From the NCBI RefSeq assembly GCF_024809855.1, contig NZ_JANUEM010000007.1:62001-126000 (forward strand): DNA of 64,000 nt, given 5' to 3'. This DNA comes from Rheinheimera pacifica (GTDB lineage Bacteria; Pseudomonadota; Gammaproteobacteria; Enterobacterales; Alteromonadaceae). A program made the position numbers and the translations under genes. This document shows positions 26,567 to 35,459 of the stretch, one piece after another. Within the stretch, counting starts at the first letter, position 1. Every line of letters starts with the position of its first letter. The notes under the pieces were generated by a model, which saw only the letters and a program-made list of their open reading frames with translations, ran no database searches and was not told where the DNA came from.

Positions 26567-28018
26567 ATGACCCTATCGCACGCAGAGCAGTATCAGAAAA
26601 GCTGGCAGGAACGCCAGGAATATGCCGAAAACATGCAACCGATTATCGGCCGCTTATACCGCAATAAAGGTATTGAAGTGGTGGTATATGGTCGCCCGCT
26701 GGTAAACGCCACCACTATCGACATTATTAAAGCGCATAAAAGCGTTGAGCGGTTTGAAGGGCAAAAATTGCGTTTACGCGAAAGTTTTCCGCTGCTCGAA
26801 GCGATCAGCAAAATGAACCTGGCACCGGGCCGCGTAGATATTGGTAAGCTGGCATACGGCTATATTTACAAAAATGCTGCCAACGGCACTGAGCTGGAAC
26901 AGTATTTAGAGCGTGAACTGGCCGAGCTGCTGGATCATGAAGATCAGGTAAAGCCGGTTGATGTGGTGCTGTACGGTTTTGGCCGTATTGGCCGCTTGTT
27001 AGCCCGCTTAATGCTGGAACGCTCAGGTCCGAGCACGAAATTACGTTTACGTGCCATAGTAGTGCGTGGTGGTAAAAAAGGTGATTTGGAAAAACGCGCC
27101 AGCCTGCTACGCCGCGATTCTATCCACGGCCCCTTTAACGGCAGCATCACAGTAGATGAAGAAAACCAGGGTATTAAAGCCAACGGTACCTTTATTAAAG
27201 TGATTTATGCTAATTCACCAGAGCTGGTTGACTACACCCAATACGGTATCAGCGATGCGCTGGTGGTAGATAACACCGGTATCTGGAAAGACGACAAAGA
27301 GCTGAGCATTCACTTTAGCAGTAAAGGCGCGGCGAAAGTGCTGCTGACAGCACCGGCTAAAGGTGAAGTACCGAATATCGTTTATGGCGTAAACCAGCAT
27401 ATGATTTTGCCGGAGCATAAAATTGTTTCTGCCGCCAGTTGTACCACTAACGCCATAACACCGGTGTTAAAAGCACTGGAAGACGAGTTTGGCATTCGTA
27501 ACGGCCATGTAGAAACTGTGCACTCGTACACTAACGATCAAAACCTGATTGATAACTTCCACAGTGCTGAGCGCCGTGGCCGTGCCGCTCCGCTGAATAT
27601 GGTATTAACCTCTACCGGCGCTGCCAGTGCTGTGGCCAAGGCATTGCCGCAGTTAAAAGGTAAGTTAACCGGTAATGCTATCCGTGTACCTACACCTAAT
27701 GTGTCTATGGCTATTTTATCGCTGAATTTAACGCGTGAAACCAGCCGTGACGAGATGAACGGCTTTTTGCAGCGCACATCACTGTTTTCTGAGCTACAGG
27801 ATCAGATTGACTTTACCGCCTCTACCGAAATTGTATCGTCAGATTTGGTCGGCTCACGTTACGCCGGTGTAGTAGACTCGCAGGCTACTATCGTTGATGG
27901 TGACCGCTGTGTGTTGTACGTGTGGTATGACAACGAGTTTGGTTACAGCACGCAGGTTATCCGGGTAATGAACGAGATGGCTGGCATTAAGTATCCAACC
28001 TTGCCAGTAGCGCGTTAA
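26567..28018 (+). CDS. Long-form glyceraldehyde-3-phosphate dehydrogenase (GapB-like)
   Basis: This is a second GAPDH of 483 residues. About 130 extra N-terminal residues (helical, charged) precede the Rossmann start VVLYGFGRIGRLLARL. The catalytic motif is SAASCTTNAITP with Cys292, and YDNEFGYSTQV closes the protein. Where GapA has the NAD-selecting Asp, this protein has VVRGGKKGD. That suggests NADP use and a gluconeogenic or anabolic role, as for GapB-type enzymes; this is inference. Similar long GAPDHs occur in Shewanella, Vibrio and Pseudomonas. It stands alone with its own terminator. Confidence 0.85.
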   Translation: MTLSHAEQYQKSWQERQEYAENMQPIIGRLYRNKGIEVVVYGRPLVNATTIDIIKAHKSVERFEGQKLRLRESFPLLEAISKMNLAPGRVDIGKLAYGYIYKNAANGTELEQYLERELAELLDHEDQVKPVDVVLYGFGRIGRLLARLMLERSGPSTKLRLRAIVVRGGKKGDLEKRASLLRRDSIHGPFNGSITVDEENQGIKANGTFIKVIYANSPELVDYTQYGISDALVVDNTGIWKDDKELSIHFSSKGAAKVLLTAPAKGEVPNIVYGVNQHMILPEHKIVSAASCTTNAITPVLKALEDEFGIRNGHVETVHSYTNDQNLIDNFHSAERRGRAAPLNMVLTSTGAASAVAKALPQLKGKLTGNAIRVPTPNVSMAILSLNLTRETSRDEMNGFLQRTSLFSELQDQIDFTASTEIVSSDLVGSRYAGVVDSQATIVDGDRCVLYVWYDNEFGYSTQVIRVMNEMAGIKYPTLPVAR

Positions 28019-28033
28019 TCTGTGTCTTTATCG

Positions 28034-28060
28034 AAAAGCCGCTTTTTAGCGGCTTTTTCT
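28034..28060 (+). terminator. Rho-independent terminator after the long GAPDH gene
   Basis: AAAAGCCGC and GCGGCTTTTT form a strong stem with a six-base loop and a T-rich tail, 16 bases after the stop. Confidence 0.9.
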
Positions 28061-28162
28061 TTGTGCTTAACCTGTTAGAATCTTTTACACTGTAGCTCAG
28101 GGCAGTTGCGTCAGGCAGCACCTGTGTTAGTCTTTCACCCTTTACGCCTACGGACCCGATTT

Positions 28163-29290
28163 ATGAAAATTACCAGCAATTTTGACAGCGGTAACATCGA
28201 AGTATTACAAGCTGATTCTCCCGATAATATTCAGCTGGCCATTCGCAAAGACAATCAGTCAGATTTTTACCAGTGGTTTCACTTTCGTTTAAGCACTGAA
28301 CATGCAGAGCTGCATACGCTTACCATTACTAATGCCGGTGATTCTGCCTACCCCGATGGCTGGAAGGATTATCAGGCGGTAGCCTCGTATGACAGACAAA
28401 CTTGGTTTCGGGTAGACACCGAATATGACGGCAAAGCGCTCACCATTAAACACTTCCCGGAAGCACAGTCAGTGTATTTTGCCTATTTTGCGCCGTACAG
28501 CTACGAGCGCCATATGGATTTACTGCATCAGGCACAATCTGATTACAACTGCCAGTTGGTTGAACTGGGCGAAACACTTGACGGCCGTGATATGAGCCTG
28601 CTGATTGTCGGTGAGCCGGAAGAAGGCAAAAAGAAAATCTGGATCACCGCACGCCAGCATCCGGGCGAAACCATGGCTGAGTGGCTGATTGAAGGCCTGC
28701 TTGATCGCTTACTGGATGAAGATGACGGCGTAGCAAGAGCATTGCTGAGCAAAGCGGTGTTTTATATAGTGCCGAATATGAACCCGGATGGCTCGGTACG
28801 TGGCCATTTACGCACCAATGCGGCCGGTATGAACTTAAACCGAGAGTGGCTGAATCCGTCAATGGAAAAAAGCCCGGAAGTGTATCTGGTACGGCAAAAA
28901 ATGCTGGAAACCGGTGTCGATTTATTCCTTGATATGCACGGCGATGAAAACCTGCCGTATAACTTTGTTGCCGGTAGTGAAGGTGTGCCGTCGTACAATG
29001 CGCGGATAAAAAATCTGGAACAATTGTTTAAACAGACCTTGCTGGCGGTAACTCCTGAGTTTCAAACCGAGTTTGGCTATGATCTGGACGAGCCGGGTAA
29101 AGCCAATATGACCGTTGCTACTGCCTGGGTAGGCGAGCAGTTTAACTGCCTGGCGTATACCGTAGAAATGCCGTTTAAAGATAACGCCAACCTGCCGGAT
29201 GAAGCCTATGGCTGGTCTGACATACGTTCAATGAAGCTGGGGCAGGATATGTTGCCGGCTATTCTGGCTGTTGCCGATAAGCTGCGTTAA
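28163..29290 (+). CDS. M14 family zinc carboxypeptidase (cytosolic, AGBL/CCP-like)
   Basis: This is a metallocarboxypeptidase without a signal peptide. The 375-residue product has an N-terminal beta domain of about 120 residues (WFHFRLSTEHAELHTLTITN), typical of cytosolic carboxypeptidases. The M14 catalytic domain follows: zinc ligands in RQHPGETMAEW (HxxE) and LDMHGDEN (His), the Asn-Arg pair in GMNLNREW, and the general-base Glu in YTVEMPF. Relatives of this bacterial subgroup cleave C-terminal residues of unknown targets. The ATG at 28163 was preferred because the protein then starts with the conserved domain; the upstream extension is basic and unlike the family. Confidence 0.85.
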   Translation: MKITSNFDSGNIEVLQADSPDNIQLAIRKDNQSDFYQWFHFRLSTEHAELHTLTITNAGDSAYPDGWKDYQAVASYDRQTWFRVDTEYDGKALTIKHFPEAQSVYFAYFAPYSYERHMDLLHQAQSDYNCQLVELGETLDGRDMSLLIVGEPEEGKKKIWITARQHPGETMAEWLIEGLLDRLLDEDDGVARALLSKAVFYIVPNMNPDGSVRGHLRTNAAGMNLNREWLNPSMEKSPEVYLVRQKMLETGVDLFLDMHGDENLPYNFVAGSEGVPSYNARIKNLEQLFKQTLLAVTPEFQTEFGYDLDEPGKANMTVATAWVGEQFNCLAYTVEMPFKDNANLPDEAYGWSDIRSMKLGQDMLPAILAVADKLR

Positions 29291-29298
29291 GTTTGCCT

Positions 29299-30987
29299 AT
29301 GTCCTTATTAGTTAAACCTGTGCTGCTAACGTCAGTTTTGCTGACGCTGAGCAGCTGTATGACTGTGCATCAGCCTGTAGTACCGGCATCGGCGTTACAT
29401 AGCCAAAGTGCAGCGCAACTTGCTGCACTTACTCAGGCTAATGCACTTAACCAGAGCAATACACTGGGCCAGCTGGATATACAGTGGCCGGAAACAACCA
29501 GCCAGCGGGCCTGGGTAAATAACCGGCGCAGTTTTATCGGTTATCAGGGCCAGGGTGAATTACTGCTGGAGCTGGGTACCACCACAGCACTAACGCTTGG
29601 TGTTAACGGAAAAATATTACATTTGCGGCCCGATGCCAGCCTGGGGCAACATCTGGTTTTAGATATCAGTTCAGTTACGCGTAATGGTTTGAATCAACTG
29701 GAACTTATTGATATAGAACCACTTGGTGCTAAAGTGCGTTTGGTAATGCCTTACCCTGTATTGCAAGATAATACTGCTAAGGCTGCGCATAATGCCGGGT
29801 TTTCAGCCGCCGGTCTGGACGAGCTGGACCAGCTTATTCAGCGCGAAGTGGAACAGGGGTTCCCCGGAGCAGTATTACTGATCGCCAAAGATGGCAAAAT
29901 TATTAAAGAAACGGCCTATGGTTATGCCAGCCGCTATGCCAGTGATGGCACTGAGCTGAGCCAGCCGGAGCCGATGCAAACCGATACGGTATTTGATCTG
30001 GCCTCTAATACCAAAATGTACGCCACCAATTACGCTATTATGCAACTGGTCAGTGCAGGCAAACTGGATATTAATTTACCGCTGCAACATTACCTTACAG
30101 AGTATCAGGGTAACGGCCGTGAGCAGCGTTTGGTAAGTGATTTGCTGTATCACAGCGCAGGTTATGCACCAGAAGTACATTTTCACCGGCCGGACAACCG
30201 CCATGGGCCGGCATTTTACTCGCTGGACAGGGCACGCAGTATGCAGCTGATTGCCAGCGAAGTGCCGTTTGAGCGCGAGCGAGGCGGTAAAGCGGTATAC
30301 AGTGATATTGATTATATGCTGCTTGGCCTGCTGATAGAGCGTATTACCGGCCAGACACAGGATGAATACCTTGAGCAGCAACTGTACCGGCCAATGGGGT
30401 TAAACAGCACCGTATTTAACCCGTTGCGTAAAGGTATAGCGCAAAGCCGGATAGCGGCGACCGAACTTGATGGAAACAGCCGTGGCGGTCGGGTAATGTT
30501 TCCGGCAGATAAACGCGGTGTGGTGCGTGGTAATGTTCATGACGAAAAAGCCCGTTATGCTTTTGATGGCGTAGCGGGGCATGCCGGTTTGTTTTCCACT
30601 GCGCGCGAAACTGCAACGCTGGCAATGCTGGCGCTGCATGGCGGCTATGGTTTAACACCGGTATTCAGCCAGGCTGTTATCCAGCAATTTGTCCGGCCGT
30701 CAGTAACAGATCATACCGTTGGTCTGGGTTGGCGCACAGCAGTAGGGGGCGATTTAAACTGGCACTTTGGCCCTTATGCCAGTGCTTATGCGTTTGGTCA
30801 CACCGGCTGGACCGGAACCGCTACGCTGGTTGATCCTCATTACGGGTTGGTGGTGGTACTGCTGACAAATAAAAAACATAGCCCGGTGCTGGCCGAAGGT
30901 GAAAATAGTTATTATTTTGCCGGTGATCGGTTTGAAACTGGTATGTATGGCAGCATCATGAGTAAAATATACCAGGCAATGCAGTAG
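29299..30987 (+). CDS. Serine hydrolase lipoprotein, class C beta-lactamase/PBP4B-like
   Basis: This is a membrane-anchored penicillin-recognising hydrolase. The 562-residue precursor starts MSLLVKPVLLTSVLLTLSSC, a clear lipoprotein signal (lipobox LSSC). An N-terminal domain of about 150 residues has no catalytic motif. The S12 domain follows: SNTK in DLASNTKMYATN, YSD in AVYSDIDYMLL, and HTGWTG near the C-terminus. The catalytic part resembles E. coli YfeW (PBP4B), which has DD-carboxypeptidase activity. I chose the ATG at 29299; a TTG two codons earlier is possible. It lies 8 bases after the M14 peptidase gene and is probably co-transcribed. Confidence 0.78.
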   Translation: MSLLVKPVLLTSVLLTLSSCMTVHQPVVPASALHSQSAAQLAALTQANALNQSNTLGQLDIQWPETTSQRAWVNNRRSFIGYQGQGELLLELGTTTALTLGVNGKILHLRPDASLGQHLVLDISSVTRNGLNQLELIDIEPLGAKVRLVMPYPVLQDNTAKAAHNAGFSAAGLDELDQLIQREVEQGFPGAVLLIAKDGKIIKETAYGYASRYASDGTELSQPEPMQTDTVFDLASNTKMYATNYAIMQLVSAGKLDINLPLQHYLTEYQGNGREQRLVSDLLYHSAGYAPEVHFHRPDNRHGPAFYSLDRARSMQLIASEVPFERERGGKAVYSDIDYMLLGLLIERITGQTQDEYLEQQLYRPMGLNSTVFNPLRKGIAQSRIAATELDGNSRGGRVMFPADKRGVVRGNVHDEKARYAFDGVAGHAGLFSTARETATLAMLALHGGYGLTPVFSQAVIQQFVRPSVTDHTVGLGWRTAVGGDLNWHFGPYASAYAFGHTGWTGTATLVDPHYGLVVVLLTNKKHSPVLAEGENSYYFAGDRFETGMYGSIMSKIYQAMQ

Positions 30988-31023
30988 GCGGTATCGGGCC
31001 GTCCGAATTAAGGTGGGAGTGTT

Positions 31024-31353
31024 ATGGCTATTATTTCCTGTCCGTTTTGTGGGCACAAAATTTCTGACAAAAGTGCGCAGTGTAATAAATGTAAAGGCGA
31101 TATTGCCGGATTAACCCCGGAAAAACGCGAATCTCTTGAGCGCAGCAAAGCGCTGGATCAGGCGCAAAGCCTGGTTAATCATTCAATGTTTGCACTGGTA
31201 TTATTTCTGGCCGGTTTTGGCCTGATGTACTGGTGGGACCCACAGGCCGGCAGCCCGCAGCAATATATTGCCGGTGCTGCTATCGGCTTGGGCTTTTGCT
31301 GGTATATTATCAGCCGCGCCCGTATCATGTTTATGAAGAGAAAGCGTAAATAA
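31024..31353 (+). CDS. Small zinc-ribbon membrane protein
   Basis: The function is unknown. The 109-residue product has an N-terminal zinc ribbon (ISCPFCGHKISDKSAQCNKCKGDI; four cysteines as CxxC pairs), a charged linker and two hydrophobic segments (about residues 55-70 and 80-98) that should place it in the inner membrane, with a basic C-terminal tail. An AGGTGGGAG ribosome site precedes the ATG. The yeaC gene starts one base after its stop, so the two are co-translated along with the DUF349 gene. Confidence 0.7.
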   Translation: MAIISCPFCGHKISDKSAQCNKCKGDIAGLTPEKRESLERSKALDQAQSLVNHSMFALVLFLAGFGLMYWWDPQAGSPQQYIAGAAIGLGFCWYIISRARIMFMKRKRK

Positions 31354-31354
31354 G

Positions 31355-31636
31355 ATGAATTTCAATGCTTTAGTGCAGGCTATGACGCCAGACACTTACG
31401 AAAAGCTCTCAGAAGCTGTTGCTACCGGCCGCTGGGCAGACGGCAACCCAATGAGCGAAGCACAACGGGCGCACAGTTTACAGCTGGTTATGGCATATCA
31501 GGCGCAGGTATTAAAGTCAGATGAGCTTTTTACCATAGGTGCAGATGGCCAGATGGTATATAAATCTAAAGCCGAACTAAAAAAACAATTCGAAACTCAG
31601 CCGTCTATTGCAAGGTTCTCGCACGATGATCTTTAA
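31355..31636 (+). CDS. yeaC: DUF1315 protein YeaC
   Basis: YeaC is a small conserved gammaproteobacterial protein of unknown function. The 93-residue product has the family pattern: LVQAMTPDTYEKLSEAVATGRWADGNPMSEAQR, followed by LQLVMAYQAQ. It is cytosolic and mostly helical. Its 3' end overlaps the next gene by 11 bases, so translation of the DUF349 protein is probably coupled to it. Confidence 0.88.
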   Translation: MNFNALVQAMTPDTYEKLSEAVATGRWADGNPMSEAQRAHSLQLVMAYQAQVLKSDELFTIGADGQMVYKSKAELKKQFETQPSIARFSHDDL

Positions 31637-34328
31637 ACGTTTTTTTAAACCCAAATGGCAACACCCGGATGCTGCCGTGCGCCAACAGGCAATTACCGAA
31701 CTTAACCACGAAGATCAAGCGCATAAAAGCGTGTTACATGAACTGGCGTTTAACGATGGTGCTGAAGCCGTGCGCAAAGCGGCGTTAACCAAACTGAACG
31801 ATTTCTCGCTGTGGTGGCAAGCCAGTAAACATGACAGCGCCGAGCGTTTACAGCAACTGGCCGAGCAAACGCTAATCAGCCAGTTGCTGCAAAACCAGGT
31901 TGAGCCGAAGTTAAAACAACAATTTATTGCCCAGTGCAACCGTAGCAGTATTCTGGAACAACTGGCACAAACTGAAACAGACGCCGGTATTAAGTTTGGC
32001 CTGTTACAGCGCTTAAATAAAACCGAGCTTAACCTCAAAGCTTTGCAGGACCCGGTATTGCTACCGGCGCAAAAGCAGCAACTGCTGGCGCAAATTAACG
32101 ATGAAAAAACACTGGAAAAGCTCAACAAGCAGCTAACCGGTGACATGCTGGTTCAGGTTCAGCAAAAATTGGCCTGGCTTAATGAACAAAAGCAAAAGCC
32201 TTTACTGCTACGCAAACAGCTTACGCTGATGCTGGCAAAATTAAATGCCGCGCGCGATCGCAGCAGTGTAGAAGCCTTGCCGGCATTATTAGCCGATTAT
32301 CAGGCGCAGTGGCAGCAACTGGAAGGCGAGCTGGAGTGTCTGGGCGATGAGGCTGCAGAGTTCCGCGCAAAATATCAAAAAATCAGCAGCCAGCTTCAGC
32401 AGTGGTTAGCCCCACGTTTAGAAGAGCTGAGTAAACTGCAAGCCGAACAGGCACTACTTGATGCCCGAGCAGAAAGAACAAACACATTACAGCAACAGCT
32501 TAATCAGTTAGAACAAGCGTTGCAGCAGGCGTTGTTAACTACTGATATCAGTGCAGCGCAGCAACTGGAGCAGCAAATAACGGCGCTGAGTGGCTCCCTG
32601 GTAAACGCGGATATTACCGATAAAGCCGGGTTAACTAAACGCCTGGGCCAGTTACAACAACAGCTAAACCGGTTACCGGAACTGGCCGAGCAACTAACCC
32701 GGTTAACCCGTATTGTGGCTGATTGGGCAAGCCAGCCGCTGCCAGATAATGCAACCGGCTACCAGCAGGTATCTGCTCAGCTAAAGCAGTGGCAACAGGC
32801 TTTCCGTGAGATCAGTAAAGCTATGCATATTGGTGTGCCTGCAAGCTTGCTGGAGGCGAAAAATGCCCTGCAACAGCAGTGGCAGGAGCTGGGCAAAAGT
32901 TTTACCGCACAAAGTGATAAAAGCCAAAGGCAATGTCGCAGCAAGCTGGCGCAGTATCGTCGTCTGTACAGTGCCGGTAAGTACAAAGTACTATTTGGCC
33001 TGTTTAAAGGTATAGAGCAGGATTATCAGCAGTTAAGCACAGAGCAGCAGTTACAACTGGCAAAAGATTACGAATTTGCCCGCGATAAACTGGCTGAACT
33101 GGCCGACTGGCAGGAATATATTGCCACGCCACGCAAACAACAGTTGCTGCAACACATGCAGCAACTTGATAGCATAGTGCCGGATAACCTGATGCGCCAG
33201 CGTGCCGACGAAGTAAAACAAGCCCGGGCACAATGGAACAGCCTGGGTAAAGCAGATCCGGCGCAGGAAGAGCAGCTCAACGCCGCTTTTGATCTGGCAT
33301 GCGAGCAGGCGTTTGCACCTTGCCGTGTATATTTTGCTGCACAGGATGCATTGCGTGCTGAACATACAATACAGCGCGAGCAGATCATTGCTCAAGCGCT
33401 TGAGTTCACAACCGGTGATGCCAAAGCGCTGGATACCGCTCTGCAGCAGCTGAAGCAAGCCTGGCAGCAGGCCGGGGCGGTTGATAAACAACAGTTTGCC
33501 GCGTTAAATGAACGCTTCAATCAGGCGCTTATGCCACTGCGCGAACAGTTAAAAGCCATCCAGCAGCAAGCCGCGGATGCCAAGCAGCAACTGATTGACA
33601 AAGCGCAGGCTGCATTGGGTTTAGCTGATACCAACCTGACGGCAAAAGTGCTAAAGGAATGCCAGCAGCAATGGAAAAATACAGGCAATGCCGCGCGTAA
33701 GCAGGATCAGGCGTTGTGGCTGCAGTTTCGTGCGCTGTGTGATGGTTTCTTTAATGCGCGCTCTGAGCAGTTTGAACAGCAAAAGCAAGCTGAGCAGGCA
33801 GAGCTGAAGCAGTTTGAAGTTCAATTGACTGAACTGGCCGCACAGTTAGATGCTGCAACAGAGCTTGTAGTACTAAATGAGCTACAACAGCAACTGCAGA
33901 TATTACAGCCACAAAGCAGCGCGGCGCAGCACGCGGTACGCCAGTTACAGGACAAACTGAAGCAAAAGCAGCAACAGTGGCAACAGCACCAGCAGAAACG
34001 CGAATTCAGTCAGATGTTTGAGCTGCTGGCTAAGTCGGATGTGAGTGCAGAGCAGTTACCTGCCGGTTATCGTGACTGCTTTAACAAGCAGCAAGAGCAA
34101 CAGCTAAGCCGTGCGCAGCTGACACTGGCACTGGAATTGATAGCCGATGCGCCATCACCGCAAAGTGAACAAAGTGCGCGCCAGCAGGTGCAGCTGCTGC
34201 TGTTATCAGATAAGCATAATCAGGGTAGTACGCTGGATAAACACAGCCTGCTTAAACGTTGGTTACAGTTTGGTGCGCCAAGCGAAGCTGAATTGCCCTT
34301 ACTGGCAAGGGTTAAAGCGCTGTTTTAA
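31626..34328 (+). CDS. Large DUF349-domain coiled-coil protein
   Basis: This is a cytosolic protein of 900 residues, very rich in Gln, Leu, Ala and Lys and largely coiled coil. It opens with a HEAT-like segment (DAAVRQQAITELNHEDQ). Repeated DUF349 units follow, recognisable by W-x(2)-G-type pieces such as KQAWQQAGAVDKQQFAALNERF and ECQQQWKNTGNAARKQDQALW. DUF349 proteins are widespread in gammaproteobacteria and their role is unresolved. The ATG at 31626 lies inside the yeaC 3' end. The order zinc-ribbon, yeaC, DUF349 looks like one operon that ends at the hairpin at 34342. Confidence 0.82.
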   Translation: MIFKRFFKPKWQHPDAAVRQQAITELNHEDQAHKSVLHELAFNDGAEAVRKAALTKLNDFSLWWQASKHDSAERLQQLAEQTLISQLLQNQVEPKLKQQFIAQCNRSSILEQLAQTETDAGIKFGLLQRLNKTELNLKALQDPVLLPAQKQQLLAQINDEKTLEKLNKQLTGDMLVQVQQKLAWLNEQKQKPLLLRKQLTLMLAKLNAARDRSSVEALPALLADYQAQWQQLEGELECLGDEAAEFRAKYQKISSQLQQWLAPRLEELSKLQAEQALLDARAERTNTLQQQLNQLEQALQQALLTTDISAAQQLEQQITALSGSLVNADITDKAGLTKRLGQLQQQLNRLPELAEQLTRLTRIVADWASQPLPDNATGYQQVSAQLKQWQQAFREISKAMHIGVPASLLEAKNALQQQWQELGKSFTAQSDKSQRQCRSKLAQYRRLYSAGKYKVLFGLFKGIEQDYQQLSTEQQLQLAKDYEFARDKLAELADWQEYIATPRKQQLLQHMQQLDSIVPDNLMRQRADEVKQARAQWNSLGKADPAQEEQLNAAFDLACEQAFAPCRVYFAAQDALRAEHTIQREQIIAQALEFTTGDAKALDTALQQLKQAWQQAGAVDKQQFAALNERFNQALMPLREQLKAIQQQAADAKQQLIDKAQAALGLADTNLTAKVLKECQQQWKNTGNAARKQDQALWLQFRALCDGFFNARSEQFEQQKQAEQAELKQFEVQLTELAAQLDAATELVVLNELQQQLQILQPQSSAAQHAVRQLQDKLKQKQQQWQQHQQKREFSQMFELLAKSDVSAEQLPAGYRDCFNKQQEQQLSRAQLTLALELIADAPSPQSEQSARQQVQLLLLSDKHNQGSTLDKHSLLKRWLQFGAPSEAELPLLARVKALF

Positions 34329-34341
34329 CCTGTCATCTGTT

Positions 34342-34370
34342 AGAACCGGCTTAAAATTAAGCCGGTTCTT
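34342..34370 (+). terminator. Terminator hairpin between convergent DUF349 gene and ansA
   Basis: AGAACCGGCTTAA pairs perfectly with TTAAGCCGGTTCT across a two-base centre. It is followed by a short T-containing tail on the plus strand and lies 14 bases after the DUF349 stop. It may work in both directions. Confidence 0.8.
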
Positions 34371-34382
34371 GTGTTAAAAGCC

Positions 34383-35399
34383 TTAGCCTGCGGTTAATTC
34401 GCCGCGTAAATCCTGCTGCATTTGCTGGCGGATTTGTTCTGCATTAAGTGGCTTACTGAGCAAATAGTGCAGTTTGGTCAGTGCAGCTTCCAGTGTCATA
34501 TCGTAACCGCTTATTACACCACTTTGTTGTAACGCATTGCCTGTGGCGTAACCTTGCATATTTACTGTGCCTTTGAAGCACTGGGTGCAATTAACAATAA
34601 TTAATCCACGTTCGCTGGCGTCCCGCAGGATCTGCAGTAACTCTGGCCGCTGCGGTGCATTACCCACACCAAAAGATTTAATAATCAATGCCCGCACCGG
34701 TGCCGCTGTCATGTTGCGGATCACATCGGTGCTGATCCCCGGATAAAGCGTTACCACACTGATAGGTTGCGGCACAACAGAGGCCAGCGTCAGCGGCGCT
34801 GCTACCTGGTTTTGGCTCAAACGACCGGCAACCAGATTAATATGGATACCGGCTTCAAGCAGTGGCGGAAAATTGGGTGAAGCAAAAGCATTAAAGCCAT
34901 TGGCATCGGCTTTAGTCGCCCGGTTACCGCGAAACAGCTGATTATTAAAAAACAGCGCTACTTCAGCAATGGGGTAATTTGCAGCCAGATAAAGCGCATT
35001 AAGCAGGTTAACCTGGCCGTCTGAGCGCATTTGCGCCAACGGAATTTGTGATCCGGTAATAATCACCGGTTTTTGCAGGTTCTCCAGCATAAATGACAAG
35101 GCTGACGCCGTGTAAGCCATGGTATCAGTGCCGTGTAACACGACAAAACCGTCATAGTTGTGATATTGCTGCTGTATATCTTCAGCAATATGCCGCCAGT
35201 GATCGGGTGTCATATCTGAGGAATCTATTACCGGGTGATACTCGTGAATATCAAATTCCGGCATTTCTGCGCGGTAAAACTCCGGCATGCGCTTTACCGT
35301 GTCGGTTAAAAAGCCCGGCACCGGCACATAACCCTGTGCAGAATGTTGCATACCAATAGTGCCGCCGGTGTAGGCTACATAAATACGTTTTCTGTTCAT
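34383..35399 (-). CDS. ansA: Type I (cytoplasmic) L-asparaginase
   Basis: AnsA hydrolyses asparagine to aspartate and ammonia. With the ATG at 35397-35399 the product is 338 residues, the same length as E. coli AnsA; a TTG three codons upstream is not needed. Catalytic segments are YTGGTIGM (first Thr) and VVLHGTDTMAYTASALSFM (second Thr-Asp), and GSQIPLAQMRSDG is also conserved. There is no signal peptide, which separates it from the periplasmic type II enzyme. It lies downstream of sppA in the same direction, as in E. coli, but a terminator hairpin lies between them. Confidence 0.95.
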   Translation of the reverse strand: MNRKRIYVAYTGGTIGMQHSAQGYVPVPGFLTDTVKRMPEFYRAEMPEFDIHEYHPVIDSSDMTPDHWRHIAEDIQQQYHNYDGFVVLHGTDTMAYTASALSFMLENLQKPVIITGSQIPLAQMRSDGQVNLLNALYLAANYPIAEVALFFNNQLFRGNRATKADANGFNAFASPNFPPLLEAGIHINLVAGRLSQNQVAAPLTLASVVPQPISVVTLYPGISTDVIRNMTAAPVRALIIKSFGVGNAPQRPELLQILRDASERGLIIVNCTQCFKGTVNMQGYATGNALQQSGVISGYDMTLEAALTKLHYLLSKPLNAEQIRQQMQQDLRGELTAG

Positions 35400-35411
35400 A
35401 AGCTTCAAATA

Positions 35412-35437
35412 AAAATGCCCGGTAATAACCGGGCATT
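35412..35437 (-). terminator. Rho-independent terminator after sppA
   Basis: AATGCCCGGT/ACCGGGCATT forms a ten-base stem with a four-base loop. On the minus strand it is followed by TTTATTT. It lies 22 bases after the sppA stop, so ansA probably has its own promoter or depends on read-through. Confidence 0.85.
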
Positions 35438-35459
35438 GTAATAGACTTAGCTAGTGCTG

